A stretch of 64,000 nt of DNA from Rutidosis leptorrhynchoides. Taxonomy: Eukaryota > Streptophyta > Magnoliopsida > Asterales > Asteraceae. The notes under the pieces were generated by a model. The model did not search any database. It saw nothing but the letters and a program-made list of their open reading frames with translations, and was not told the DNA's origin. A program made the translations under genes and the position numbers. Where the stretch lies: contig NC_092335.1 in the NCBI RefSeq assembly GCF_046630445.1, forward strand, positions 3,949,501-4,013,500, given 5' to 3'. Positions within the stretch are counted from its first letter, which is position 1. Each line of letters starts with the position of its first letter. Positions 11,513-27,002 of this stretch are shown here, piece by piece.

Positions 11513-11850
11513 ATGCTAAGTGTCTATGGATACAAGATACGTAGTAATAGATAGGGCAAAAAAGAAAACAAAAACTAATTTTAAATTAAGAGTACACGTA
11601 GAGGAAAGATGGACATAACTTTTATTGAGTAATTCCAACAACTTTTATAGTAATAGTAATTGTAGTCCTTAAAAAACATTATACAAATTGTGAGAAATAG
11701 CTAATGGGAAAAATATGCTTACATCCATACGAAGTAAAAGTTGTACAACTTTTGACTCATTAGTGATGAAACAACAAGCTAAATCAACCCATTCATACAA
11801 AATAGGTTAAAATTGCAACTCCAACAAATTTTGTTACTTGGAAGAAAACC
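11513..11850. other. AT-rich sequence, nothing recognised
   Basis: Unique sequence between the LTR element and the hAT MITE. I saw no coding frame or repeat. Confidence 0.5.
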
Positions 11851-12174
11851 GTAAGCATCAGTGGCGAAAACAGGAATTTTTTTCACTCGGGGCGAAAATT
11901 TTTTTAAAGCGTATCAATTTTTTTTTGGTAAAATATAGAGGTTTTGGGGAAAAATATGGTGATTTTTGAGCAAAATGTGAAGGTTTTTAGGCAAAATATG
12001 AAGGTTTTGGGGTAAAATACGGAGGTTTTGGGGCAAAATATGGTGGTTTTGGGGCAAATTTTTTTTTTCACTGGGGCAAAATCGAAAAACCTAAAATTTT
12101 TACACTAAAAATTGCAAATCGACTGGGGGCAACTGCCCCCCCTGCCCCATGCTGGTTCCGCCACTGGTAAGCAT
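11851..12174. mobile_element. hAT-type MITE with 8-bp TSD and internal tandem repeat
   Basis: The element at 11859-12166 (308 bp) has terminal inverted repeats CAGTGGCG/CGCCACTG and perfect 8-bp TSDs GTAAGCAT (11851-11858 and 12167-12174), which is the hAT signature. The interior is a degenerate tandem array of about 22-bp units containing GGCAAAATATG and AGGTTTTGGGG, roughly six copies (11930-12060). It has no ORF. Confidence 0.9.
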
Positions 12175-12525
12175 CAAGGATGTTATACCTTCTTAAGTAG
12201 ACATATTTCAAGCATTAGAGCTGAGATAATACGCATAAGCATTAAGCATGTAATAAGGCAAAAATACATTGGAATATACTAAAATATAATTTTTTTATTT
12301 ATTTATCAGAGCATATATATATAATGGGAATACTAATCACCCAACTTTGACCAGATCCATTATATTACAAAAATCGAATTTTTGCTCGTATCATGGTATT
12401 ACTTAAAGAATGATACATACCATTCCAATCCAATAGCAGTGAGAATTTTTCTCACTCCTTTCGTTTTGTTCCTTCCCCAACTTTTCTGTAGCTCTTTCCG
12501 CTGCATAGATTGCTTGTACCTTTCA

Positions 12526-12619
12526 TTTTGTTGCATAGGCAGCTTGAAGATCGACATTCCCATAACATGATAGCAATGCTATAGGCATCTACATGGTCAT
12601 GCTTCTTCTCTCCATGCCT
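12526..12619 (-). pseudogene. Raf-like protein kinase fragment
   Basis: Minus-strand 12557-12619 reads RHGEKKHDHVDAYSIAIMLW. This resembles kinase subdomain IX of plant Raf-like MAPKKKs, where VDxYSFxIVLWE follows a GEKKH sequence. A second frame immediately downstream (12526-12558) reads NVDLQAAYATK, resembling the SNLQAAYAA that follows about a dozen residues later in these kinases. The loss of the intervening residues plus a frame change indicates a deletion. A possible further trace upstream is MVLLDMNI...CLRKYL near 12730-12810. This is a short relic, not a working kinase. Confidence 0.6.
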
Positions 12620-13184
12620 ATTACTAAAATCGCAAATAACGTTTATACAAATTACATAGCAAGGATTGTAAACACACGAAATGGTTGAAAAAAGGATTGG
12701 TATGTTGGAAATTGTTATATGCATTTGTCAATAAATACTTTCTTAAGCAATCCTTGATCCCTTCCCCATCGTGGATATTCATGTCAAGCAAAACCATTTT
12801 GACACTTAGTAAAGTTGATCACTGCACAAAGCCACAAACATTAATCTCGTAGTAAAAGTGATGTCTTATTCATCTAATTCATTTCCAACATTATCTAGAT
12901 CACAGTTGCTTAACATTAAAGCAGAAAGTTGAAACCCCTTTGAGACTTCATTTTGTACCGATTGAATATCTAGATCACGTTTGCTTAATGACAAATAGCT
13001 TAAGATTAATTTGTATTCTAGACAAATAAAGGATCAACATTGAGCAGTGTAGAGTGGTTAAATTTTCAAAAGGATAAAAGCAACACATGAAAATGACAAA
13101 CATCTCAAAAAGAGTTCTTGCCAACAAAACTTACCCGACCCATTTCAACTGCTACTAAAAAATGACCATTTCAACCCTGACTGA
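12620..13184. other. AT-rich sequence with weak traces of the kinase relic
   Basis: Apart from the possible subdomain V-like trace near 12730-12810 (minus), I see no feature. Stops are frequent in all frames. Confidence 0.35.
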
Positions 13185-13446
13185 GGGCCTGTTTACTTTG
13201 TTTTTTTTTTTTCTTTTCCATTAAGTCACATATGGATAAAGATAACATTTTGGATATCTATATAGTCTAATAAACCTTTAAAATGATGACATCGTTATTA
13301 AGCTAAATTACCCTTTACTTTTCATAATGATGATGTCATAATTATATATTAATTTAATTAAAAAAATAATACAAAATCTTTTATAAAAGGAAATATTAAT
13401 CTCTCCTAAATTGTAATTTTGTTTTTCTAAAAAAAATTTAAAAGGC

Positions 13447-13460
13447 ATTTATTATTATTA

Positions 13461-13510
<50 letters not shown>
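13447..13510. repeat. (ATT)n microsatellite
   Basis: A trinucleotide tract inside the left part of the Harbinger remnant. Confidence 0.95.
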
Positions 13511-14103
13511 GAAAAATATAAATATAAATATTCAACTTTGAGCGAACTTTGTGTTTGTAAAATCAACGACAAGTTTCTTAGTCGGAATCTGTGATTCCAC
13601 GGGGCAATAAACTAAATGACTTTAACATTTAATTCACTTAATACCTAAAACATATCATTAAACTGTTTCGTTTAAACAAACCCGTGTTTTCACGGGTCAT
13701 TTCACTAGTAGAATGACTATATGGGGTAATCACTGAATAGATTATCCTGTTTACTTATTTTGCTGAATAAATATTCTTAATGATAAAAATGACAATTTTA
13801 CCCTTACGCTATAATCTTACCCCAAATCATTTAAGAAGCATATTATTCACATGAGAAAAACATAATAGAGGTAAATGAACGTAATGAGGCACAGTAGCTG
13901 TTTAAAATTCAAATGATCAGTTGCTCTAACTATAAATATCAAAATGACAAGATACAATTGCACTATTAAAAGAAAATACATTTTTATATAAATACAAGCT
14001 TGCAAGTCTTCAAAACAGCTGCAAAATACTTCAACTCAGGTTTCCTAGTCTTCAAAATAGTACTCAAATCAACAAAATAGAGCCAACTGAATACTTTAAC
14101 GAT

Positions 14104-14400
14104 TTAACTTACTTCAATATTCAAGACACCATAAGAACGTTCAATGACATTTTGAGCACCACCACCTCGACCTCTATAAGCAGATTGCTCTTTATTGGGC
14201 ACAATTGCATGTACAAGTGTCTCAACACTTGTATGTTTACTATCTTGCACCCAATTTTTTTGTTTAAAATGATTGCATAATAGAACATATGCATCACGTG
14301 AGAGACGCATTAGCTCATGACGTTGTGTATTTGATCCAACTAATAACTCTTGTGTATAATCATGTCCAGTTAACGCGGAAGTGAGATCTCTTTTCCTTTT
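14104..14400 (-). pseudogene. Harbinger (ALP1/HARBI1-like) transposase, internally deleted
   Basis: The minus strand encodes LTGHDYTQELLVGSNTQRHE, then MRLSRDAYVLLCNHFKQKNW, VQDSKHTSVE, then LVHAIVPNKEQSAYRGRGGG, AQNVIERSYGVL and a stop. The first part matches the N-terminal region of plant Harbinger nucleases. The YRGRxG block and the ERSxGVLK-like block normally lie far apart around the catalytic DDE domain; here they are joined, so most of the nuclease core is missing. No catalytic triad is left. Confidence 0.75.
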
Positions 14401-14439
14401 TAATCCTCGGAAGTGAGATCTCTTTTCCTTTTTAATCCT
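14376..14439. repeat. 32-bp tandem duplication
   Basis: A 32-bp unit starting CGGAAGTGAGATCTC occurs at 14376-14407 and again at 14408-14439, apparently identical. It lies at the 5' edge of the transposase remnant and shifts its upstream reading frame. Confidence 0.9.
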
Positions 14440-15298
14440 CCTGATATGATTTTACATCTCACATACCAATAAGTTATAAGAAAGATTAAAAGTTCATCTT
14501 CAACATCCATACTTCACCTACAAATACATTGTTCTTATTGTCAAGGTTACAATATACTCTCAATTTCATATATGTTGTTATTATTGTCAAGGTCACAAAA
14601 ACTACACAAAAATCACCGAGACATTTTATCATACACCTAATATGCAAGTTATATACTAAAAATATGATATCCTAGCATGAAACAGATAGAACTAATTTTA
14701 AAAATAGACAACCATAATATTAAAACAATTAACAATGATCATGTAATTAAGGAAGAATGAATACAATTGTAATTATACTAAAGAACTCATCATTATTTAT
14801 TTGAGCAGTAAAACTGGATGTACAAAACGATAATACAATTGATCTGTCTTTCAAAGTTGATTCTAGTAATCTGAATGTACAATCGTTATGTTTATGATTC
14901 CTTTTACAACTAAATTCTAGCTCTCAAATTGATTATAGTGATCAAAACCTAAAAAAATAATAACGAGCATATTTTATAATTTAGAAGAACCCCCAAATCA
15001 AAAACATAAAGGAAGAATATAAATTACCCGAAGATGTGAGAGTAGAGGTTGACGATGAATCAATTGAAAAATAGACCGAAATAGATCGATTAACTGAGAC
15101 GTCGCAACTCACGTTCTTCTAATTTTTGTCTTGTGAAAAGAAGGATAAGGGTAGACCTGGAAACAAATTGCAAGGATAAGGTAGACCTGGAAACAATATG
15201 GAACAACACCCCTTTTCTAAAGTAAACAAACAAATATTCTGATCGAATAATGCCTCCAGCCCTCTAAGCCCAATAAGCCCTAAGTAAACAAGCCCTCA

Positions 15299-16170
15299 TT
15301 CCAACCTGTCTAATTTCAATGACTTACACAACTTGCCCAACTGCCCATTTTGTGACCACAACCTAAAACAAATACAAAAAGGAACATAAAATCAAATATT
15401 ACATAATCATAATATTTGCCAACAGAAATGCAAAAAATGGATTGCAAATGAAAAAGGAAATTTCCTTTTATCTAAGATTTAAGCTAAGAAAAAAATAAAA
15501 ATAAAGGCAAAAAGATAGTGGATGCACACATTGAGGGCTTGCGGTTAGATCATACAACTTATCTTTCATTATGCCATCGCCATCATTAGATTCAAGCATT
15601 CCAATGGCGGAAAACGAATGATACTGATTATCTCTTGTAGTAGCCTTTAGCTGACATTTTGATTCCCGCCTTACTTCACCTTGATGAGATGGTTGTAAGC
15701 CATTTCTTCTTCACGACCATTTCTATCCCCTAAAAGCTACAATAGAACATCATAGGATAAGTGAATGTTTTGACTTTTTAAATGTTTTAAGCCTGCAATT
15801 TCAACCAATGTTAAAGCGGCACAAAACCAAAAACATCTATATGAACTAAGGGGTTAGAGATATATTCTCTCCTTAAGTTGCATGAAAAAAATATGAGAGG
15901 TGACAAAATAGTTGTTTCTTCTACCAAAAAATTTAGTTATCTTTCAATTCAGAACATGAACCCACAAGCAACCTCAGTTATTGTGTAAAGTCTTCAATGG
16001 AAATATTCATACGTTTTGTTGTTTTAAAAGATTCTAAAAAAAAATAACAAATATTGAAGAGTAGTATAAAAATTTCTTACAACTTGGATCTAAATAGTGA
16101 TTAGAAATAGATACGAATATAGTGATGTCGAAATTCAATTTAATCATTTATTATATATTTTTATTTATCA

Positions 16171-16237
<67 letters not shown>

Positions 16238-16440
16238 TTTAAATAAAGTATTTATATATCTTTCATAAGTTAGTAGTTTTAATTTTTGACTTTATTATTA
16301 CTAATCTTCAAAAAATTTTAGTGATAAATTAACACATATCAAAAGTAGTCTGTTTAAAAAAAAAAATTTGACGTAGAAAGATCATTGAATTTAATAATTG
16401 ATTGTTAAGTATTTAACGGAAAAAGTCGGGTTATTAGAGA
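15299..16440. other. AT-rich sequence with one exon-like stretch and (ATT)n
   Basis: Minus-strand 15531-15710 stays open and reads QPSHQGEVRRESKCQLKATT, then DNQYHSFSAIGMLESNDGDG, ending near a GTGTGC donor. Its composition is protein-like, but I do not recognise it. A (ATT)n tract occupies about 16173-16237. Nothing else was seen. Confidence 0.3.
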
Positions 16441-18216
16441 CATATTGTAGAGCATCCACCCCAATTAAAGGTCAAAATATGCATCAAGTCCATCTATAGA
16501 TGAGACTTGTATTTGTATCCCATAATCAAGTGTGCCACGGAGATACCACAAAATGCGTTTAAGAGTAGGAAAAAATGTGGCTCGCTTAGATCATGCATGA
16601 ACAAACATATCTTCTGAACCGCGTAGGAAATCTTAGGTCGAGTGAAAGGAGGATACTAAAGAGCACCTGCAAGACTCCTATATAAGGACGGATCAGCAAC
16701 AGGTGGGCCGGTATCTTCGTGTTTGGACTTTGTGTCGGGAGGCATGCTACAAGGTTTGCCCCCATCATGTATGAGTGCTTTAAGATGTCTATAACATATT
16801 TTTACTGAGATAGAAACATGCAAGTAGAGCTGCAAGTAACAGAAACGCCAAGAAAATAGTTAAGGGCGCCTAAGTCAGTCATATAGAACTCTCTACTAAG
16901 TTGTCCAATTATGGTGTGTAGAAACGAAGTGGAGGACGCAGTGAGGATGATGCCATCGACATATAGTAGTAAGTTATAGAGGATCCATGACGATAGAAAA
17001 ATAAAGATGATTCATATCAACTATGATAAAAAACTAGTGTCATAGCAAAATCAGCAAACCAGTGGTACCAAGTGCGAGGTGCCTGTTTCATGACATATAA
17101 GGAGCGCTGCAAGCGGAAAATATATTTATGAAATCTAGTATCTCTATATTCAGTCGGCTGATGAATATAAACAATCTCATGTAAGTTACCATGAATATAG
17201 GCATTCTTCACGCCAAACTGATGAACGAGCCAATGACGTGAGACTGCTAGAATTGGGACAGTTTGACTAGTGACCAGTTTGATAACCGCGCTGAAGTCTC
17301 GCTACAATTAATGCCAATCAGCTGGCTCTTACCATTAACAACCAATCTGGCTTTCTACCCAGCTAAAGAGCCTTCAGCATGAAACTTCTGCTTAAATAAC
17401 CACATGAAACGAACCACATTCACCCCAAAAGGTTGTTGAACAAGTACCCAAGTGCCATTAGAGATAAGATAATGATATTACTCATCCATGGCTTTATACC
17501 AATGAGAATCCTCAAAGCGTGTAAATATAAAAAGGGCACGGGTGAAGTGGTAGTTGAATTATTGTGTATGTTAAGGTGAGTGACGGGTTTGGTAATATCA
17601 TGTTTGCTACGGGTCATCAGTGGGTATGTTGGGGGAGTTGATGGAGAGGTGGTTGGGGTGGTAGTGACTAAGTTGGTTGTTGAGGTGAGTTGGTTGTTGA
17701 GGTAGCAGAAGGTGTAGTAGTAGGTGTAGGTGAATCACCCGGTCATGGGTGGTCAACACCTGAGGACATCAACGGAGAGGTAGTTTGGAAGGATAGATGG
17801 AAGGATGGAGTAAAAGAGTTAAGAAAGTAATATGATGGAGTTTTTGTGGGAGTAACAGATTCAAAGGGGAAGACATTTTCGTCATAGTTAATGTGGCATG
17901 AGATGATGATCTTATATGTAGAAAGGTATAGGCAATGAAAACCACGATGATCTAACAGATATCCAAGGAATATACATGGTGTAGAGTGTGCTGCAAATTT
18001 GTGATGGGTAGTGAGATGAGGAAAACATAAATAACTAAAAACACGTAAGTGAGTGTAGGTTGGGTGTTACTTGAAAAGGCAGAAGTTAGGTGTATGATTT
18101 TGAATGGCTGAAGAGCGTAGAATGTTTAGGATATGTGTGGCCATATAAAGGGCTTCTACCCAGTAAGTAGGAGGAAGACGCGCATGAAATAAGAGTGTAT
18201 AAATAGTGTGACGACC
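16440..18216 (-). pseudogene. decayed Ty1/copia pol (integrase to RNase H), cut at its 5' side by element I
   Basis: Reading minus from 18216 with frameshifts: LLFHARLPPTYWVEALYMAT (integrase core end, 18067-18216), then FLGYLLDHRGFHCL and a Ser/Thr/Pro-rich linker. RT follows with KNAYIHGNLHEIVYIHQP and SLYVMKQAPRTWYHWFADFA (17017-17211), then LLLYVDGIILT (YVDD changed to YVDG, about 16960) and DLGALNYFLGVSVT. RT C-terminal traces run to about 16450. There are many stops and deletions. The homology ends abruptly at 18216, where the LTR of element I begins. The missing upstream part (gag, protease, integrase N-terminus) should resume beyond the right window edge. Confidence 0.85.
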
Positions 18217-19098
18217 CAGAAATTTCTGACCAAATTTAAACTTAATCTTTGAATGATTAACGTTTCCGACACGATAAGCAAAGCCTGTAAAACTGAATCT
18301 CAATATTTTTGAACTACTTTCATATGTTCAATTACCCTTCGGTTGTTTTTGACGATTCCCGAATATTTATATGTAAATAGATACATATATATACTATAAC
18401 TAGAAAGCGTAACAAAGTATTAATTGTATGATACTGTGCATTAATCTTATTGGTTTATATATCTATTTGAATATATATGATCAGTTGGAATATTAATTGT
18501 ATGAAAATATTGTGACGTGTATTTAAAACGTGTTTATGAATATTGAATATATATTAACTTGGTTATAAAACTTTTTGATTTAAAACAATATTATTAAATA
18601 TACTTTGTTAGATAACGAGCCATTGATTTATAGAAGTAAATGACCAAAATACTCAAATGTATAGGTTATATTTCGAGTGGTATAGTTTATGGATAATTTA
18701 AGACTATATTTTGACAAATGTACGAGTCACGAAACGTAAAGTGCAAGTTTTCTCAGTGTACGAAAGGACGTTCGAAAAACCGGAACCGGGACATTAGTCG
18801 AGTGACGACGTACGACTTATCGGAACAAAAGTTACAAGTTAACTATGCATGTAAATATAATATAATATATAAATAATTATATAAATTAAATATTTTATAT
18901 ATATTATATAAAATTATGTCGACAAACAAGAAGTTAAACGAAATGAGCTGGAGCCAGGTGGCCATGCGATCGCATGGTCAAAGCAAGGAAGACCCATACG
19001 ATCGCATGGGGTCTGAGGACAGGCAAGGTGTATAAAAGCTTGATCTGGTTCCAGTTTCTTTCCCCATTCATTTTACTCCGTATCATTTAAATTATTTA

Positions 19099-19143
<45 letters not shown>

Positions 19144-21667
19144 GATTAATAATATTATTAATTATTATTAGTAGTATTTGTATTATTATTAGTATTATAC
19201 ATAAAATACTACGACGAGGTTATGTCCAAACAATTTCAAAAATGGTTTTCGAGTGAGTCAAAGCTAAGGAAGTTATGAGTTATAGCTATGAAGGTTATTG
19301 GTATTACTTGGAGGTTATGACCATGATTCGAAGGTCAAACCTAGTGTTTATCATCTCCGTCGCGTCTACGTACTTTTCTGCAATATTGAATCACAATATT
19401 GATACGTAAGCATTTATATCTTATCTTCTATATATTAATAGTGTATCCATGTCTAGTGCTCGAGTATATATATTTATGCATGCTTGTATACTAAATCTTG
19501 TCGTTAGATAGTTTATGATGAATCACGAATTTAATACAAATATTACTGATAAAAGGTATATGATATGCATGTTATTGGAAAGCTGGCGAAAAATCAATAA
19601 CTTTTCATTTAGAAATCGCGTAATTTTGATGAACGAATTAAAAGATATGGTCAACTGAATTATGATTGACGTTAATTGAAATTACTTTTGAATCTGCAAT
19701 TGATATTTAAACAACTTGTCTATGAGATTGATAAATTGGATTTTTTTTAGATATTACTAATCGAGTAAATGAATTTCTATATAAAGCACATTTTGTTTTG
19801 TTGATCAATTGTCAAAGTTGACTGTCTTATCATGTTTTAAAGCTTTATAAACACTATAATCTGATTTTCAAATATTTAAAAACTATATGAAAATCATGTG
19901 CGATTGCCACGATAATTCAAGTATAATATAGCTCCTGAAATAAATAATATTTTGAGTTTGATAAACTATAAATTCGTTCAATTACCAAGACGTATACTAC
20001 ATTAATAAACATGTATAGATTTAAAGATCATATTGGGTCAGATTGACTTTTGAGATGACATTTGTTAACTTTTGTATTACGGTCTGGAGCATTAGGATTG
20101 TGATACACTATGACCTGACCTAGCTTATTAGACATGTATTGACCAACATATGTTCTCTAGGTTGAGATCTACGGTTAATTTGCATTCCGAGTTTCGGTCA
20201 CATTTCGGTGAATGACCTTATGTGCTGCTAAGGTGAGTTTCATTTGCTCCCTTTTTAATTGCTTTTGCAATCTATATATTTTTGGGCTGAGAATACATGC
20301 ACTTTATTTTAAACGCAATGGATACAAGTACATACTAAATTCTACACTGAGTTTGAACCGAAAATTCCTTAGCTTTGGTAACTAGTAACTGCCTGTTATA
20401 AGAACTGGTGGGCGTGAATAGTTGTATATGGATCCATAGGTAGGGATGGCAATGGGCGAGAAAAAACCCGTGACCCGCAGGTACCCGATCCGCGATGGGC
20501 GGGTAGAATCATTAAATCCTACCCGCGGGCACGGGTACGGGTAAAAAATTTTACCCGTCGACCGGTTGCGGGCGGGTCGTGGGTATATACTACCCGTCGC
20601 GGGTAAAACCCGACCCGTGAATACATTAGACTTTTCTTAGTTTACCCACGAATTAATACTTACAATAATTAAATTTAAAAGCTATTTTACTAGTATTTGA
20701 ATAATGATTAAAAATATAATATTACATACAAGTAAAAAACTTAATTTTCACGCCCTTATACATATAGTTTATACATATGGTTTTATAATTAATAAAATTA
20801 TTTGAAATTTTCTAATAAAAAGTTGTATATTGTTATTACCCGCGGGTTGCCCGCGGGTCACGAGTATTCGCGGGTCACGGGCACGGGCGATAAGTTTTTA
20901 CCCGTGGGCGGGTAACGGGTCTCAACTTACAAAAAAGAAACCCGAAGGGCGGGTCACGGGTATATAGAACCCGTGCCCATTACCCGTGGGTGCCATCCCT
21001 ATCCATAGGGCTTGACATCCCCGTCTGTTCCAGGTATAGAAACCCTAGCCTGAACTATAAAACAGACGTATGGTATTTGAGTTTAGTACACGTTGGTTTG
21101 CGTGTATTGTACATGTTGGTTGCATGTATATTAAAAAAGGGGTACTTATTATAATGTTAAAGCTTAGTTACCAGGGTGCTCAATTTCGTAGAATATTTTG
21201 ATAAACGTTTCTGGATGAAACAACTGAAATCTTGTGATCCACCTTTATATACAGATTATGCGTAACATTAAAACTATGAACTCACCAACCTTTGTGTTGA
21301 CACTTTTAAGCATGTTTATTCTTAGGTTCCTAGAAGTCTTCCGCTGTTTGCTTATATGTTATACAAGATATGTGCATGGAGTCATACATGCTTTATTCGA
21401 GAAAATGTTGCATTCACAAATCATCACCACTTATCTTATTTTGACTGCATTGTCAACGGAAGTATTATTGTAAACTATTATATTACGGTGATGGTCTATA
21501 TGTAGAAATCATTAGATGTCGAAAACCTTTGATTTAAATATTCATTTATGGTGTGCCTTTTCAAAAGAATGCAATGTTTACAAAACGTATCATATAGAGG
21601 TCAAATACCTCGCAATGAAATTGATGAATGACGTGTTCGTCCAAATGGATTTGGAGCAATCGTCACA
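18217..21667 (+). repeat. element I: 5' LTR (with nested hAT MITE)
   Basis: The LTR starts TGTGACGACCCAGAAATTTC and ends GAGCAATCGTCACA, followed after two bases by the primer-binding site. Its total is 3451 bp, or about 2882 bp without the MITE and TSD at 20440-21008. It aligns base for base with the truncated 3' LTR at 48075-49997. The five bases before it are AATAG. It contains a (TTA)n tract (19096-19142) and two near-palindromic 16-mers (18962-18977, 18994-19009). The first of these 16-mers is missing from the 3' LTR. Confidence 0.92.
20432..21008. mobile_element. hAT-type MITE with 8-bp TSD ATCCATAG
   Basis: The element at 20440-21000 (561 bp) is flanked by ATCCATAG at 20432-20439 and 21001-21008. 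Its ends are TAGGGATGGCAATGGGC and GTGCCATCCCT. Both subterminal regions are dense in CGGGTA/TACCCG words in opposite orientations (20465-20620 and 20840-20990) around an AT-rich, non-coding core. The base composition contrasts sharply with the surrounding LTR. Confidence 0.88.
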
Positions 21668-21669
21668 GT

Positions 21670-21681
21670 TGGTATCAGAGC
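21670..21681 (+). other. element I primer-binding site
   Basis: TGGTATCAGAGC lies two bases after the LTR end. It is complementary to the 3' end of the initiator methionine tRNA, as is usual for plant LTR retrotransposons, and fixes element I in plus orientation. Confidence 0.92.
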
Positions 21682-22048
21682 ATTGGTCTTAGAGAACCAG
21701 GTCTTGCATTAGTGTATCTAACTGATAGTTGTTTAGATGCATTAGTGAGTCTGGACTTTGATCGTGTCTGCATGTCAAAAGTTTTGCTTATCATTTTTCT
21801 TGTCGGAAATTACATGCTTATCATTCTTAGTCTAGACATATTTTACTGCATTGATTACATGAATAGTGTATAGACAAAATTCATATCTTAGCATATCTGT
21901 TACTGTAAACTTTGCCTGACAGCTTTCGAAAGTTCCTCCGTAATCTACGGGATCTTCTGTACTATATATAGGTATTCTATGTAATTAGAATATCATCCGA
22001 TATCCAAAAATCATTTCATATCAAAAATTATTTATCTAACCTTGTAAG

Positions 22049-22476
22049 ATGAATTCCGCATCTAATTCGAATTCCTCAGATTCCGACAGCTATTCCGATA
22101 TGGAATTCTACCTGAGCTCCGAAAGCAGCGTAACCGGAATGGATCAACCAATTAGCCATCATCTATTCTGGATGAATTGGGGATGGGTTCGTAATCTACT
22201 TAATCATTGGAGACAAGAATAAGGCGATTCCTTCCATCCACCACATTCACCTCTTGGCGAAGAACCTGAAGCACTTACCGGCGAACCTGTTCGAAACACC
22301 CTTTTCTCTCTCATTTCCAGAGTATCTCGTCACGATTATATACTATCCCAAATTATTAATCTTATTCATCCACTCGTCCAAACCGACAATCATCCCGGTG
22401 TAATAGAAGAAGTTAACGAGCTTGGCGCTCGAGTATTGGCTTTGGAGAATACGGTGCAAAGGTTACAAGCACCATC
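22049..22476 (+). pseudogene. element I gag-like ORF, 5' part (interrupted by element II)
   Basis: The ORF starts at ATG 22049 (MNSASNSNSSDSDSYSDMEF). It continues with the conserved block SVTGMDQPISHHLFWMNWGW and NHWRQE, followed by an in-frame TAA at 22220-22222 where element II has GAA. It then resumes with EPEALTGEPVRN, SLISRVSRHDYILSQI, HPLVQTDNHPGVIEEVNELG and a coiled-coil-like VLALENTVQRLQAP. Element II inserted right after this. The Pro/Thr-rich continuation (PPSSTPTVPSPPPTTTSASH) resumes at 35566. I call it gag-like from its position just after the PBS; I see no zinc knuckle and no protease. Confidence 0.75.
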
Positions 22477-26978
<4,502 letters not shown>

Positions 26979-27002
26979 TACCTACCCGTTAAAGAAATTT
27001 TG
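26979..27002 (-). other. element II polypurine tract region
   Basis: On the minus strand, TTTCTTTAACGGGTAGGTAC runs directly into the 3' LTR start TGTGACG. The same junction is seen for element I (48055-48074, plus) and element IV (54637-54660, minus), so it is the conserved 3' priming region of the family. Confidence 0.75.

Larger units (their letters stand above)
13185..15298 (-). mobile_element. degenerate PIF/Harbinger element
   Basis: The outer ends are inverted: GAGGGCCTGTTTACTTT near 13183-13199, and the complement of AAGTAAACAAGCCCTC at 15282-15297. A Harbinger-type transposase fragment lies in between (14104-14400, minus). A segment ending in ACGGGTCATTTCACTAGTAG near 13711 may be another element nested near the left end. 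I could not confirm the TSD, so the borders are accurate to a few bases at best. Confidence 0.6.
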
